Positions 1-7,317 of a stretch of DNA of 42,534 nt are shown one piece after another; position 1 is the first letter of the stretch; each line of letters starts with the position of its first letter. The DNA lies in NCBI RefSeq assembly GCF_001541225.1, contig NZ_LMTS01000247.1, positions 55,188-97,721 on the forward strand. The letters run 5' to 3'. The position numbers were made by a program, and so were the translations under genes. The notes under the pieces were generated by a model that was given only the letters and a program-made list of their open reading frames with translations, was not told where the DNA came from and ran no database searches. Origin of the DNA: Variovorax sp. WDL1. GTDB lineage: Bacteria; Pseudomonadota; Gammaproteobacteria; Burkholderiales; Burkholderiaceae_C.

Positions 1-233
1 GTGCCCACGGGTGTGGCGGTGACGTAGCTGCCGGCGGCTCGTCGGTTGATGGCGATGCGGTTGGCCATGTCGTTCAGCAGGATCAGCGCCTGCGAACGCT
101 GGTAGGCCTCCATCTCGGACACCTGCAGGCGCGATTGCAGGCCCACCAGCCCGAGCAGGCCGAAGGCGATGATGACCAGCGTGACCAGGGCTTCCAGCAG
201 GGTCGCGCCGCGCTGCGAATGAAGTTTCACCAT
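1..233 (-). CDS. pilV: PilV-like type IV pilus minor pilin, partial
   Basis: This is the N-terminal part of a prepilin; the C-terminus lies beyond the left edge. The translation starts MVKLHSQRG and continues ATLLEALVTLVIIAFGLLGL. That is a class III signal: a short basic leader, Gly at -1, Glu at mature position 5, then a hydrophobic helix. PilD-type peptidase would cleave after the Gly, and the protein would join the pilus as a minor, priming pilin in the inner membrane. The LLEALV helix and the following QRSQALILLNDMANRI segment are typical of PilV. The start overlaps the stop of the upstream pilin by 7 bp, so translation is probably coupled. PilW/PilX/PilY1 genes would be expected further left but are not visible. 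Confidence 0.85.
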   Translation of the reverse strand, partial: MVKLHSQRGATLLEALVTLVIIAFGLLGLVGLQSRLQVSEMEAYQRSQALILLNDMANRIAINRRAAGSYVTATPVG

Positions 234-613
234 TTTTCTGGGGGCTCCTTGAGGCCCTCGTTGTTGAGCTTGAGCGTGACGTCGCTGGCCTGGCTGCCCT
301 TCGGCGTGAAGGTCACGGTGAAAGCCGGTACGGCGCCGGTGCCCAGGGTGATGGTGTAGTCGTAGCCAGTACTTACCTCGGCCGGCAGGATGTAGCCGCC
401 GGCTTCCAGCGCGGTCTTGTCCGCATAGCCGCGGTTGGCGAGCATGTACTGCTGCTGCCGATTGGCGATATCCATCATCTGCGCCTGCGCCGCCGACCGC
501 TTGGAACGAATGACGTACTGCTGGTAGCTGGGCAGGGCGATAGCGGCCAGGATCCCGACCACCGCTATCGTGATGACCAGTTCGATCAACGTGAACCCGT
601 GCTGTTTGCGCAT
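227..613 (-). CDS. pilE: PilE-like type IV pilin (minor pilin), 128 aa
   Basis: The protein starts MRKQHG and is followed by FTLIELVITIAVVGILAAIA. This is a textbook prepilin peptidase site (Gly-6/Phe-7, Glu at mature position 5) and N-terminal helix. The globular domain (about residues 35-128) has the YDYTITL and FTVTFTPKG strands common in PilE-like minor pilins of betaproteobacteria. An upstream in-frame start at 670 is rejected because ATG 613 has a GGAGAG Shine-Dalgarno sequence 4-5 nt away and gives a normal short leader. It is the first visible gene of the pilin operon and overlaps pilV by 7 bp. It could be called a FimT/PilE-type minor pilin; the major pilin is usually encoded elsewhere. 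Confidence 0.85.
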   Translation of the reverse strand: MRKQHGFTLIELVITIAVVGILAAIALPSYQQYVIRSKRSAAQAQMMDIANRQQQYMLANRGYADKTALEAGGYILPAEVSTGYDYTITLGTGAVPAFTVTFTPKGSQASDVTLKLNNEGLKEPPEKW

Positions 614-698
614 CAACTCTCCAACGGCCTTGCTCGAAGCGAGCTGTTCAGGGTAGCGGTCACCCACCACACTTGAGAAATGTGACGATATGTTAAGA

Positions 699-715
699 AT
701 GTGAACTTATCACAT
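699..715. promoter_or_regulatory. ATGTGA-N5-TCACAT dyad upstream of pilE
   Basis: A perfect 6-bp inverted repeat with a 5-nt spacer lies about 86-102 bp upstream of the pilE start. The half-site matches CRP/Vfr, but those sites usually have N6 between TGTGA and TCACA. A related AATGTGA half-site lies at about 679-685. A role in pilin regulation is inference. Confidence 0.35.
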
Positions 716-988
716 GACGCCGTCAGAAAGCGCGACAAATGGTGGGTTCCGCCCGACAAGCGGCGCAGGGGCGTAGTCAGAAGCACACAAACGCAGGCCG
801 AACGCGGTAGCGCGGTGGGGGAGACTTGTTACACCTTGTGATGCCTTGAACCCACCGACCGAAGCGCCGTCGGCTTCCAGGGCTCCCGCAGCACGGGGGA
901 GCTCACCCGAGCTCCGCTGGGGCACGATGTCCATCGCGCACCGCACAATGGCGCAAGGGCGGCCAATGTCATTACCGGGCTTCGGCGA

Positions 989-1004
989 CGGTCAATCTTG
1001 ACCG
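989..1004. promoter_or_regulatory. CGGTCAA-TC-TTGACCG operator-like dyad upstream of ttuC
   Basis: Perfect 7-bp arms are separated by 2 nt, about 131-146 bp upstream of the ttuC start. The right arm contains a TTGACC that could serve as a -35 element. A GntR- or LysR-type regulator is possible, but none is encoded next to it. Confidence 0.35.
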
Positions 1005-1134
1005 CGCCGATGTCGCCGCCGGCCTGGAGCTTGTGCAGCGCTGGCCTGCGGCCACATACATTCCCGAAGTGGCGTCCGAGGCGCGGGCCGAGGAAGCGCT
1101 TCGGTTTCTTGTTTGATATTTGGAGGAAGACATC

Positions 1135-2223
1135 ATGAGCGGCAGGAAGCGTATCGCCGTGATCGCCGGAGACGGCATCGGCAAGGAAACCATGCCAGAG
1201 GGGCTGCGCGTGCTCGATGCGGCGGCACGCAAGTTCGGCGTCGATCTGCATTTCGACCACTTCGATTTCTCGAGCTGGGATTACTGCGAGAAGCACGGCA
1301 AGATGCTGCCTGACGACTGGAAGGACCAGATCGGCGGCCACGACGCGATCTATTTCGGCGCTGTCGGCTGGCCCGAGAAGATTGCGGACCATGTCTCGCT
1401 CTGGGGGTCTCTGCTGCTGTTCCGCCGCGAGTTCGACCAGTACATCAATCTGCGGCCTGCGCGCCTGATGCCCGGCATCATCGCGCCCGTGGTGCGGCGC
1501 GACGGCTCTGCGCGGCAGCCCGGCGAGATCGACATGTACATCGTGCGCGAGAACACCGAGGGGGAGTACTCGAGCATCGGCGGGCGCATGTATGAAGGCA
1601 CGGCGCGCGAGATCGTGATCCAGGAGACGGTGATGTCGCGCACGGGCGTGGATCGCGTTCTCAAGTTCGCCTTCGAGCTGGCGCAGTCGCGTCCCGGCAA
1701 GCACCTGACCAGCGCGACAAAGTCCAATGGCATCTCGATCACGATGCCGTACTGGGACGAGCGCGTCGCTGCGATGGCGAAGAGCTACCCGGACGTCAAG
1801 CTCGACAAGTTCCACATCGATATCCTGACGGCGCATTTCGTGCAGCGCCCCGACTTCTTCGACGTGGTGGTCGCCAGCAACCTGTTCGGCGACATACTGT
1901 CTGACCTGGGCCCTGCCTGCACCGGCACGATCGGCATCGCGCCGAGCGCCAACCTCAACCCTGAGCGCAGCACCCCGTCGCTGTTCGAGCCGGTGCACGG
2001 CTCGGCGCCGGATATTGCAGGCAAGGGCATCGCCAACCCGATTGGCCAGATCTGGTGCGGCGCCATGATGCTCGAGTTCCTGGGATACAAGAACGCGCAC
2101 GACGCGATCCTTGCCGCGATCGAGAAGGTGCTAGCGCCGGAAAGCGGCGCGCCGCGCACACCGGATATCGGGGGCAGCGCGGGCACCATCGACCTGGGCC
2201 GCGCGATTGCGCAAGCGCTCTGA
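1135..2223 (+). CDS. ttuC: Tartrate dehydrogenase/decarboxylase or D-malate dehydrogenase (IMDH/IDH family)
   Basis: This 362-aa cytosolic enzyme belongs to the beta-decarboxylating isopropylmalate/isocitrate dehydrogenase family. TtuC/DmlA members oxidise tartrate or D-malate with NAD+ and need Mn2+/Mg2+ and K+. Seen: N-terminal IAVIAGDGIGKE, substrate-loop Arg residues in YINLRPARL, the VRENTEGEYSS motif, the catalytic-Lys region TSATKSNG, metal-binding Asp residues in NLFGDILSDLG, and the nucleotide-binding EPVHGSAPDIAGKG. Length matches the family (about 361 aa). ATG 1135 has a perfect GGAGGA about 8 nt upstream, so the in-frame start at 1120 is rejected. It is monocistronic. LeuB is less likely because of the GGRMYEGTAREI and GWPEKIADHVSLWG segments typical of TTDH. 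Confidence 0.88.
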   Translation: MSGRKRIAVIAGDGIGKETMPEGLRVLDAAARKFGVDLHFDHFDFSSWDYCEKHGKMLPDDWKDQIGGHDAIYFGAVGWPEKIADHVSLWGSLLLFRREFDQYINLRPARLMPGIIAPVVRRDGSARQPGEIDMYIVRENTEGEYSSIGGRMYEGTAREIVIQETVMSRTGVDRVLKFAFELAQSRPGKHLTSATKSNGISITMPYWDERVAAMAKSYPDVKLDKFHIDILTAHFVQRPDFFDVVVASNLFGDILSDLGPACTGTIGIAPSANLNPERSTPSLFEPVHGSAPDIAGKGIANPIGQIWCGAMMLEFLGYKNAHDAILAAIEKVLAPESGAPRTPDIGGSAGTIDLGRAIAQAL

Positions 2224-2305
2224 ACGAAGCCGCATGGGAAAAATGGACTGCGCAAAACATCACTAGAATCGCGGGCCTCGCTGGTTTGCGCGGCGTCGCG
2301 TCGTA

Positions 2306-2334
2306 TTGACACCCCGTGGACCAGTGGTTGTAAT
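2306..2334 (+). promoter_or_regulatory. Sigma-70 promoter of the HU gene
   Basis: TTGACA (2306-2311) and TGTAAT (2329-2334) are separated by exactly 17 nt. This is the best sigma-70 match seen in the window, as suits a highly expressed nucleoid protein. It predicts a leader of about 125 nt. Confidence 0.75.
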
Positions 2335-2391
2335 CCTTCTCGGCAGTGCGCTGCCGGCGCACCAGAACTGCCATCCTTCTTCTTAAACGAA

Positions 2392-2412
2392 CCCCGTGGC
2401 TTCGTCACGGGG
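2392..2412 (+). promoter_or_regulatory. Leader hairpin upstream of hupB
   Basis: CCCCGTG (2392-2398) and CACGGGG (2406-2412) form a 7-bp stem with a 7-nt loop in the HU mRNA leader. No T-run follows, so it is not a classical terminator. It may stabilise or regulate the long leader. Confidence 0.4.
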
Positions 2413-2466
2413 CCGGCACCGCTTCTGACGCCACCCGATCAACTATTTATCCTGCAAGGGGTCCTT

Positions 2467-2739
2467 GTGAACAAAACCGAACTGATTGAGCACATCGCAA
2501 AAAACGCCGACATCTCGAAAGCCGCTGCCACGCGCGCACTGGAATCGACCATCGGCGCCATTCGTACCACGCTCAAGAAGGGCGGCTCGGTCTCGCTCGT
2601 CGGTTTCGGCACTTTTGCTGTGGGTAAACGCGCTGCACGCACGGGGCGCAATCCGCGCACCGGCGACGCGATTAAAATCAAGGCCGCCAAGATCCCGAAG
2701 TTCCGCCCCGGCAAGGCGCTGAAAGATGCGCTGAACTGA
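2467..2739 (+). CDS. hupB: HU family DNA-binding protein
   Basis: This 90-aa histone-like nucleoid protein bends and compacts DNA as a dimer. It has the HU layout: N-terminal helices (MNKTELIEHIAKNADISKAA), the core GGSVSLVGFGTF, and the DNA-binding arm with the HU signature ARTGRNPRTG and a KIPKFRPGKALK tail. The start is GTG at 2467 with AAGGGG upstream, the only start giving the family's normal N-terminus. It sits between ttuC and tRNA-Val/ppiD. A hupB-ppiD neighbourhood is common in proteobacteria. It is probably transcribed from the strong promoter at 2306-2334. Confidence 0.95.
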   Translation: MNKTELIEHIAKNADISKAAATRALESTIGAIRTTLKKGGSVSLVGFGTFAVGKRAARTGRNPRTGDAIKIKAAKIPKFRPGKALKDALN

Positions 2740-2755
2740 GAGTCGGATCCCGGTG

Positions 2756-2831
2756 GGGTGCTTAGCTCAGCTGGTAGAGCGGCGCCCTTACAAGGCGTAG
2801 GTCGGGGGTTCGAGCCCCTCAGCACCCACCA
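2756..2831 (+). tRNA. tRNA-Val(TAC)
   Basis: A 76-nt cloverleaf with encoded CCA. The acceptor GGGTGCT pairs with AGCACCC; the D-arm is GCTC/GAGC; the anticodon stem is GCGCC/GGCGT with loop CTTACAA and anticodon TAC at 2789-2791 (reads GUA/GUG). The T-arm contains GGTTCGA. It lies 16 bp after hupB, may be co-transcribed with it, and is followed by a terminator. Confidence 0.97.
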
Positions 2832-2839
2832 ACCGATGC

Positions 2840-2870
2840 AAAGGCGAACACTCAGTTCGCCTTTTTTGTT
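2840..2870 (+). terminator. Rho-independent terminator after tRNA-Val
   Basis: AAGGCGAAC / GTTCGCCTT stem (2841-2849 and 2855-2863) with a 5-nt loop, followed by a T-rich run to about 2870. It ends the hupB/tRNA-Val transcript just before ppiD. Confidence 0.85.
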
Positions 2871-2893
2871 TTTCGCTGGAGAGACCCCCATCC

Positions 2894-4822
2894 ATGTTCG
2901 ATTTCATCCGACAGCACAACAAAATCCTGATGGCCGTCTTGTTCCTGTTGATCGTGCCGTCATTCGTGGTGGTCGGCGTGCTGGACCGCTACAGCGGTGC
3001 CGGGGACAAAGGCGAAAAGGTCGCCAGCGTGGCGGGCGAGAGCATTCATCGTCCGGAGTGGGACGCGCAGCATCGCAACGATGTCGATCGCATTCGCCAG
3101 CAGAGGTCGGATGTGGATCCCGCGATATTCGATACGGATGCGCAGCGCTACGGGACGCTGGAGCGGATGGTGCGCGAGCGCGTGCTGGCCGCCGCCGCGG
3201 CCCAGGATCATTTCGTGGTGACCGAGCAGCGCCAGCTGGAGATATTCCAGAACGATCCGGGGCTGGCGAGCTTCGTCGTCACCAAGGATGGCCAGCGCCA
3301 GTTCGACCGCGATCTGTTCTTGCGCGCCACGGGCATGACACCCGAGCAGCACCAAGCCGCGCTCGCTGCGCAGATGGTGCGCCAGCAGGTGCTGAAGGGC
3401 ATTACCGATACCGCCCTCGCGACACCGGCGCAGACCGCCGTCATGCTCGACGCCTTCTATGACCGGCGTGAGGTCAAGGTGGCGCGCTTCACTCCCAGCG
3501 AGTTTGCGACCAAGATCACTGTCAGCGATGCGGACCTGGATGCCTATTACAAGCAGCATGTCGCGCAGTTCCAGGTGCCGGAGCAGGCGAGCATCGAATA
3601 CCTCGTGCTGGATCTCGATGCTGCCAAGAAAAACATCGCCATCAACGAGGCCGACGTGCGCGCCTACTACGAACAGAACCGCGAACTTCTCGGCACGAAG
3701 GAGGAGCGGCGTGCCAGCCACATCCTGATCAGCGTGCCTTCGGGCGCCCCCGCCGCCGAGCGCGAAAAGGCGCGCGAGAAGGCGCAGGGATTGCTGGCCG
3801 AGGTCAAGAAGGCGCCAGGCAACTTCGCGGAGATCGCACGCAAGAATTCGCAGGACCCCGGCTCGGCGGAAAAGGGCGGCGATCTCGACTTCGTGACGCG
3901 CGGGGCGATGGTGAAGCCGTTCGAGGACGCGATGTTCGCGCTCAAGAAGGGCGAGATCAGTGACTTGGTCGAGACCGAGTTCGGCTTCCACATCATCCAG
4001 CTCAACGACATCAAGCCGGGCGTGGTGCCGCCCTTCGAGCAGGTGCGCGCGAAAATCGAGGATGAGGTGCGCAGCCAGCAAGCGACTCAGGAATTCGCCA
4101 AGGCGGCCGAGACCTTCACCGATGCCGTCTACCAGCAGCCCGACAGCCTGAAGCCGGCCGCCGAGAAGCTGAAGCTGGAGATCCGCACCGCCGACAAGGT
4201 GGCACGAATGCCGGCGCCTGGTGCAACGGGGGCGCTAGCCAGCCGCAATTTCCTGAACGCCCTGTTCGCAGCCGATTCGCTGGAGCGCAAGCACAACACG
4301 GAGGCGATCGAGATCGGTCCCAACCAGCTCGCGTCCGGGCGCGTGACGCAATACGCCCCCGCACGGGCGCAGCCTTTCGATGAAGTCAAGGACAAGGTCC
4401 GGGCACAGCTCGTTGCCGAACGCGCGGGAGCTCTGGCCAAGACCGAAGGCGAAGCCAAGCTCGCGGCCTGGCAATCGAACGCGGCCGGCGCGAACTTCGG
4501 CGCCGCGCTGACGGTTTCGCGACTGGAGTCGCAGTCGCAGCCGATGCCGGTCATCGAGGCAGCACTGCGCGCCGATCCGGCCAAGCTGCCCGCGATGGTG
4601 GGAGTGGACCTCGGCGCGCAGGGATATGCCGTCGTTCGCGTCAACAAGACCGTGCCGCGCACGCCGCCCCCAACTGAGATGGCGCAGCAGGAAACCCAGC
4701 AAGTCGCGTTGGCCACGTCTGCCGCGGAGGCGGCCGCCTACTACGAACTGCTCAAGAGCCGGTTCAAGGCTGAGATCCTGGTGCCGAAACCGGTCGATGC
4801 GGGCATTGCCATCGGACGCTAG
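2894..4822 (+). CDS. ppiD: PpiD-like periplasmic folding factor, SurA N-terminal and parvulin domains
   Basis: A 642-aa inner-membrane-anchored periplasmic chaperone that helps newly exported proteins leave the Sec translocon. Seen: a short cytosolic N-terminus (MFDFIRQHNK), one membrane helix at about residues 11-30, a SurA_N-like chaperone region (about 35-260), and a parvulin rotamase domain (about 272-373) with ERRASHILIS, GSAEKGGDLDF and GEISDLVETEFGFHIIQL. A second alpha-helical region follows to the C-terminus. Length is close to E. coli PpiD (623 aa). PpiD parvulin domains are often catalytically weak, so chaperone function is the safer call. The start at 2894 is followed at once by the anchor. 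Its own promoter must lie within or after the tRNA-Val terminator region. Confidence 0.92.
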   Translation: MFDFIRQHNKILMAVLFLLIVPSFVVVGVLDRYSGAGDKGEKVASVAGESIHRPEWDAQHRNDVDRIRQQRSDVDPAIFDTDAQRYGTLERMVRERVLAAAAAQDHFVVTEQRQLEIFQNDPGLASFVVTKDGQRQFDRDLFLRATGMTPEQHQAALAAQMVRQQVLKGITDTALATPAQTAVMLDAFYDRREVKVARFTPSEFATKITVSDADLDAYYKQHVAQFQVPEQASIEYLVLDLDAAKKNIAINEADVRAYYEQNRELLGTKEERRASHILISVPSGAPAAEREKAREKAQGLLAEVKKAPGNFAEIARKNSQDPGSAEKGGDLDFVTRGAMVKPFEDAMFALKKGEISDLVETEFGFHIIQLNDIKPGVVPPFEQVRAKIEDEVRSQQATQEFAKAAETFTDAVYQQPDSLKPAAEKLKLEIRTADKVARMPAPGATGALASRNFLNALFAADSLERKHNTEAIEIGPNQLASGRVTQYAPARAQPFDEVKDKVRAQLVAERAGALAKTEGEAKLAAWQSNAAGANFGAALTVSRLESQSQPMPVIEAALRADPAKLPAMVGVDLGAQGYAVVRVNKTVPRTPPPTEMAQQETQQVALATSAAEAAAYYELLKSRFKAEILVPKPVDAGIAIGR

Positions 4823-4840
4823 CTTTTTTCCGGCTACAAT
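4812..4840 (+). promoter_or_regulatory. Candidate promoter of tRNA-His
   Basis: TACAAT (4835-4840) lies 12 nt before the tRNA, with a poor -35 (TCGGAC, 4812-4817) at 17-nt spacing. The -10 sits inside a CCGGC/GCCGG dyad. The -35 overlaps the end of ppiD. Confidence 0.45.
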
Positions 4841-4852
4841 TGCCGGCTCTGC

Positions 4853-4929
4853 GGTGGCTGTAGCTCAGTTGGTAGAGTCCCAGATTGTGATTCTGGTCGT
4901 CGTGGGTTCGAGTCCCATCAGCCACCCCA
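4853..4929 (+). tRNA. tRNA-His(GTG)
   Basis: A 77-nt tRNA with the extra G-1 (4853) opposite discriminator C73 (4926), the hallmark of tRNA-His. The acceptor GTGGCTG pairs with CAGCCAC, the anticodon GTG is at 4887-4889, the T-loop is GGTTCGAGTCC, and CCA is encoded at 4927-4929. Confidence 0.97.
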
Positions 4930-4942
4930 AACCCATTCATGC

Positions 4943-4976
4943 AAAGCGCCGGTCATTCGACCGGCGCTTTTTTTTT
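4943..4976 (+). terminator. Rho-independent terminator after tRNA-His
   Basis: Perfect 12-bp stem AAAGCGCCGGTC / GACCGGCGCTTT with an ATTC loop, followed by a continuous T-run through 4976. Confidence 0.93.
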
Positions 4977-5050
4977 GGCGCGCGCGATGCTTGCGGCAAT
5001 TCAGACTTGAATTAGAATTCGGCCTTCCTAATTCGGAGGAACCTGCACCA

Positions 5051-5389
5051 ATGGCCTCAACACTTGCCGACATCAATTCCCAGATCAAGAAGCACGACGA
5101 GCAGATTGCGCAATTGCGCAAGCAAGCCGAGGAACTGCGCAATCAGGAGCGCGCGGGCGTGGTCGAGGAGTTGCGGAAGAAGATTGCCGAATACGGCCTG
5201 ACGGCGGCCGATTTGAAGCTCGGGTCGCGCGGCACCAGACGGGGCGCTCCCTCGGCCGCGCCAAAGTCCGCTGCGAAGTACCGCAGCCCGACCGGAGAAA
5301 CCTGGTCAGGCGGTCGCGGCCGCAAGCCGCGCTGGATCACCGAAGCACTGGCCGCCGGTAAATCGCTGTCCGAGTTCGAGATCCACTGA
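5051..5389 (+). CDS. H-NS family nucleoid protein (HvrA/Bv3F-like)
   Basis: A 112-aa nucleoid-associated DNA-binding protein. The N-terminal half (about 5-55) is a charged coiled-coil oligomerisation domain (NSQIKKHDEQIAQLRKQAEE). The C-terminus carries the H-NS DNA-binding signature YRSPTGETWSGGRGRKPRW, in which the GRGRKP loop inserts into the minor groove of AT-rich DNA. ATG 5051 has GGAGGAA upstream; an in-frame start at 4991 is rejected. In Burkholderiales such proteins silence AT-rich acquired genes and are often present in several copies, so a specific symbol is not assigned. A strong terminator follows. Confidence 0.93.
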   Translation: MASTLADINSQIKKHDEQIAQLRKQAEELRNQERAGVVEELRKKIAEYGLTAADLKLGSRGTRRGAPSAAPKSAAKYRSPTGETWSGGRGRKPRWITEALAAGKSLSEFEIH

Positions 5390-5405
5390 GGCATCTCGTC
5401 ACCTT

Positions 5406-5435
5406 AAAAAGGGCCCGCGATGCGGGCCTTTTTTT
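5406..5435. terminator. Bidirectional terminator between the H-NS gene and the MDR gene
   Basis: GGCCCGC (5412-5418) / GCGGGCC (5422-5428) stem with a 3-nt loop. It has a T-run on the plus side (5429-5435) and an A-run at 5406-5410 that gives T's on the minus strand, so it can end both converging genes. Confidence 0.9.
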
Positions 5436-5440
5436 GGCGC

Positions 5441-6427
5441 TCAGTTGACCATGACGAGCTTTCCCTTGACGCCCCTCGAGCCCATGCGGGCATAGGCCGT
5501 CTTGAGCTCGGCCATGGGCATGGTGCCGTCGATCACCGGCTTGATCTTGCCTTGGCCATACCATTTCACCAATTCGGCCATCATCTGCGCATTGGCCTTG
5601 GGCTCGCGCTTGGCGAAATCGCCCCAGAACACGCCGACCAGCGATGCACCTTTGAGCAGCATCAAATTGAGCGGCAGTGAAGGAATCGGTCCGGAAGCGA
5701 ATCCCACCACCAGATAGCGCCCCCGCCAGCCGATCGAACGGAACGCGGGTTCCGCGAATTCGCCGCCAACGGGGTCGTAAATCACGTCGGGACCTTTGCC
5801 GTCGGTCGCCGTCTTGATTGCATCGCGGAAGCCATTGGGAAGCGCGTGCGTGGTGTAGTTGATGGCGAGGTCCGCGCCGATGGATTTGCACAGTTCGCAT
5901 TTCTCATCCGTCGACGCCGCGGCAATCACCTTGGCGCCGGCAGCTTTGGCGATCTGAATGGCGGCGGTACCGACGCCGCCGGCTGCGCCGAGTACCAGCA
6001 CGGTCTCGCCGGGCCTGAGCTGCGCCCGGTCCATCAGCGCGTGCCAGGAGGTGGCATAGATCATGATGAAGGCGGCCGCATCGACGTGGCCGAAACCCTC
6101 CGGCAGGGGCATGCAGAGGGCCGCGGGCGCCAGGGTGTGGGTACCGAAGCCGCCCGTGCCCGACAGACAAGCAACATTCTGGCCCACGCGCAAGTCGCTG
6201 ACTCCTTCGCCAATGGCCGCAACCATGCCCGCGTACTCCGACCCCGGTACGAAGGGGAGCGGCGGCTTGATCTGGTATTTGTTCTGCACGATCAGCAGAT
6301 CGGGAAAGTTCAGGCTGGCTGCCTTGATCTCGATCAGCACCTGGCCGGGGCCAGGCGCGGGGGTCGGCAGTTCCTTCCAGGTCAGCGCATCGACGCCGGT
6401 CGGGTTCTCACAGAGCCATGCATGCAT
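5441..6427 (-). CDS. NADPH:quinone oxidoreductase-like zinc-free MDR family enzyme
   Basis: A 328-aa cytosolic medium-chain dehydrogenase/reductase of the quinone oxidoreductase type. Seen: the GroES-like N-terminal domain (residues 1-120) with AASLNFPDLLIVQNKY and PGSEYAGMV, and a Rossmann domain with the nucleotide-binding motif VLVLGAAGGVGTAAIQIAK (about 143-161). Structural-zinc cysteines are absent, as in QOR-like members. SD AAGGAGA precedes the chosen ATG. It likely reduces quinones or an enone with NADPH; the substrate cannot be read from the sequence. It is divergent from surE, with about 120 bp between the two starts. Confidence 0.85.
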   Translation of the reverse strand: MHAWLCENPTGVDALTWKELPTPAPGPGQVLIEIKAASLNFPDLLIVQNKYQIKPPLPFVPGSEYAGMVAAIGEGVSDLRVGQNVACLSGTGGFGTHTLAPAALCMPLPEGFGHVDAAAFIMIYATSWHALMDRAQLRPGETVLVLGAAGGVGTAAIQIAKAAGAKVIAAASTDEKCELCKSIGADLAINYTTHALPNGFRDAIKTATDGKGPDVIYDPVGGEFAEPAFRSIGWRGRYLVVGFASGPIPSLPLNLMLLKGASLVGVFWGDFAKREPKANAQMMAELVKWYGQGKIKPVIDGTMPMAELKTAYARMGSRGVKGKLVMVN

Positions 6428-6550
6428 GCTCGGGTCTCCTTGGGTGAATCTGAGGGCAACGGATCCGGTTCATGATAGGGCGGACTGCGGGCGGTCATTG
6501 TCCCTGCCGTGACGCGTCCGCCGCCTACAATCGCGCGCACTATCAAAGCC

Positions 6551-7315
6551 ATGAAGATACTGATTTCGAACGACGATGGCTTCCAGGCTCCCGGCATCGT
6601 GGCATTGCACGATGCACTCAAGGATGTAGCGGAAGTCGAAGTAGTTGCGCCAGAGCACAACAACAGCGCCAAGTCGAATGCGCTCACGCTCGCGGCTCCG
6701 CTCTACGTGCAAAAGGCGCACAACGGTTTTCGCTACGTGACCGGCACGCCGGCGGATTGCGTGCATATCGCGCTCAAGGGGCTGCTTGACTATCGTCCCG
6801 ATCTTGTCGTGTCCGGCATCAACAACGGTGCCAACATGGGCGACGACACGATCTATTCGGGCACCGTCGGAGCCGCCATGGAGGCGTACCTTTTCGGCAT
6901 TCCTGCAATTGCCTTCTCGCAGATCGAGAAGGGCTGGGCGCATGTCGACGCAGCGGCGCGCGCTGCGCGAAGGCTGGTCGAACAGATCGAGCGCGATCGC
7001 ATGCTCGGAGGGCCTGCTTTCCTGCTCAACGTCAACGTGCCGAACCTGCCCTTCGAGGAGCTCAAGCCCATCAGGGTCTGCAGGCTGGGGCGCCGCCATG
7101 CCGCGGAGAAGGTCATCACCCAGGACAGTCCGCGCGGCGAGACCATGTACTGGATCGCCGGCGCCGGCGGCGCGAAAGACAGTGGTGAGGGCACCGACTT
7201 CCACGCGACGGCCGCCGGCCACATCGCGTTGACGCCGCTGCAGATCGATCTGACCGACCACGCCAATCTGGAACAGTGGCGCCTGACAGTGGCACGACTG
7301 GGCGGGCCTTCCTGA
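6551..7315 (+). CDS. surE: 5'/3'-nucleotidase SurE
   Basis: A 254-aa cytosolic metal-dependent nucleoside monophosphatase of stationary-phase survival. The N-terminus MKILISNDDGFQAPGI is the SurE signature, with the paired Asp metal ligands. VVSGINNGANMGDD holds the conserved Asn ligand, and YSGTVGAAMEA follows. Length fits the family (about 250 aa). An in-frame start 42 bp upstream is rejected because it would precede the invariant N-terminus. A TACAAT -10-like element lies at 6526-6531. First gene of the stress block surE-pcm-nlpD-rpoS. Confidence 0.95.
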   Translation: MKILISNDDGFQAPGIVALHDALKDVAEVEVVAPEHNNSAKSNALTLAAPLYVQKAHNGFRYVTGTPADCVHIALKGLLDYRPDLVVSGINNGANMGDDTIYSGTVGAAMEAYLFGIPAIAFSQIEKGWAHVDAAARAARRLVEQIERDRMLGGPAFLLNVNVPNLPFEELKPIRVCRLGRRHAAEKVITQDSPRGETMYWIAGAGGAKDSGEGTDFHATAAGHIALTPLQIDLTDHANLEQWRLTVARLGGPS

Positions 7316-7317
7316 TC

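Larger units (their letters stand above)
614..1134. other. 521-bp gap between divergent pilE and ttuC; inverted repeats, no convincing gene
   Basis: No frame here has a plausible start, Shine-Dalgarno sequence and coding bias together. Visible are an ATGTGA/TCACAT dyad with a 5-nt spacer (699-715), a 9-bp long-range inverted repeat GGTGGGTTC (741-749) / GAACCCACC (848-856), a GC-rich dyad CCGAC/GTCGG (856-873), GGAGCTC/GAGCTCC (897-914), and a CGGTCAA-TC-TTGACCG dyad (989-1004). A reading frame at about 970-1111 has coding-like composition and ends in TGA just before the ttuC ribosome binding site, but it lacks a start and may be a gene remnant. Confidence 0.6.

Noticed and set aside
741..856. 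5S rRNA-like element (about 116 nt closed by a stem)
   Set aside because: The size and closing stem are similar, but conserved 5S loop sequences are absent and no rRNA operon is near.
790..960. 6S RNA on the minus strand
   Set aside because: Only GGGTTCAAGG resembles the family; no closing stem or central bubble could be built, and the usual neighbours are absent. It is kept only as an unidentified structured segment.
829..2100. A 423-codon minus-strand open frame
   Set aside because: It is antisense to the dehydrogenase gene, which has motifs, an SD and normal codon use. Long antisense frames are expected in GC-rich DNA, and its Arg/His-rich translation matches no domain.
2756..4929. tRNA genes as integration sites of a mobile element
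   Set aside because: No integrase, no direct repeat of the tRNA 3' ends and only housekeeping genes nearby.
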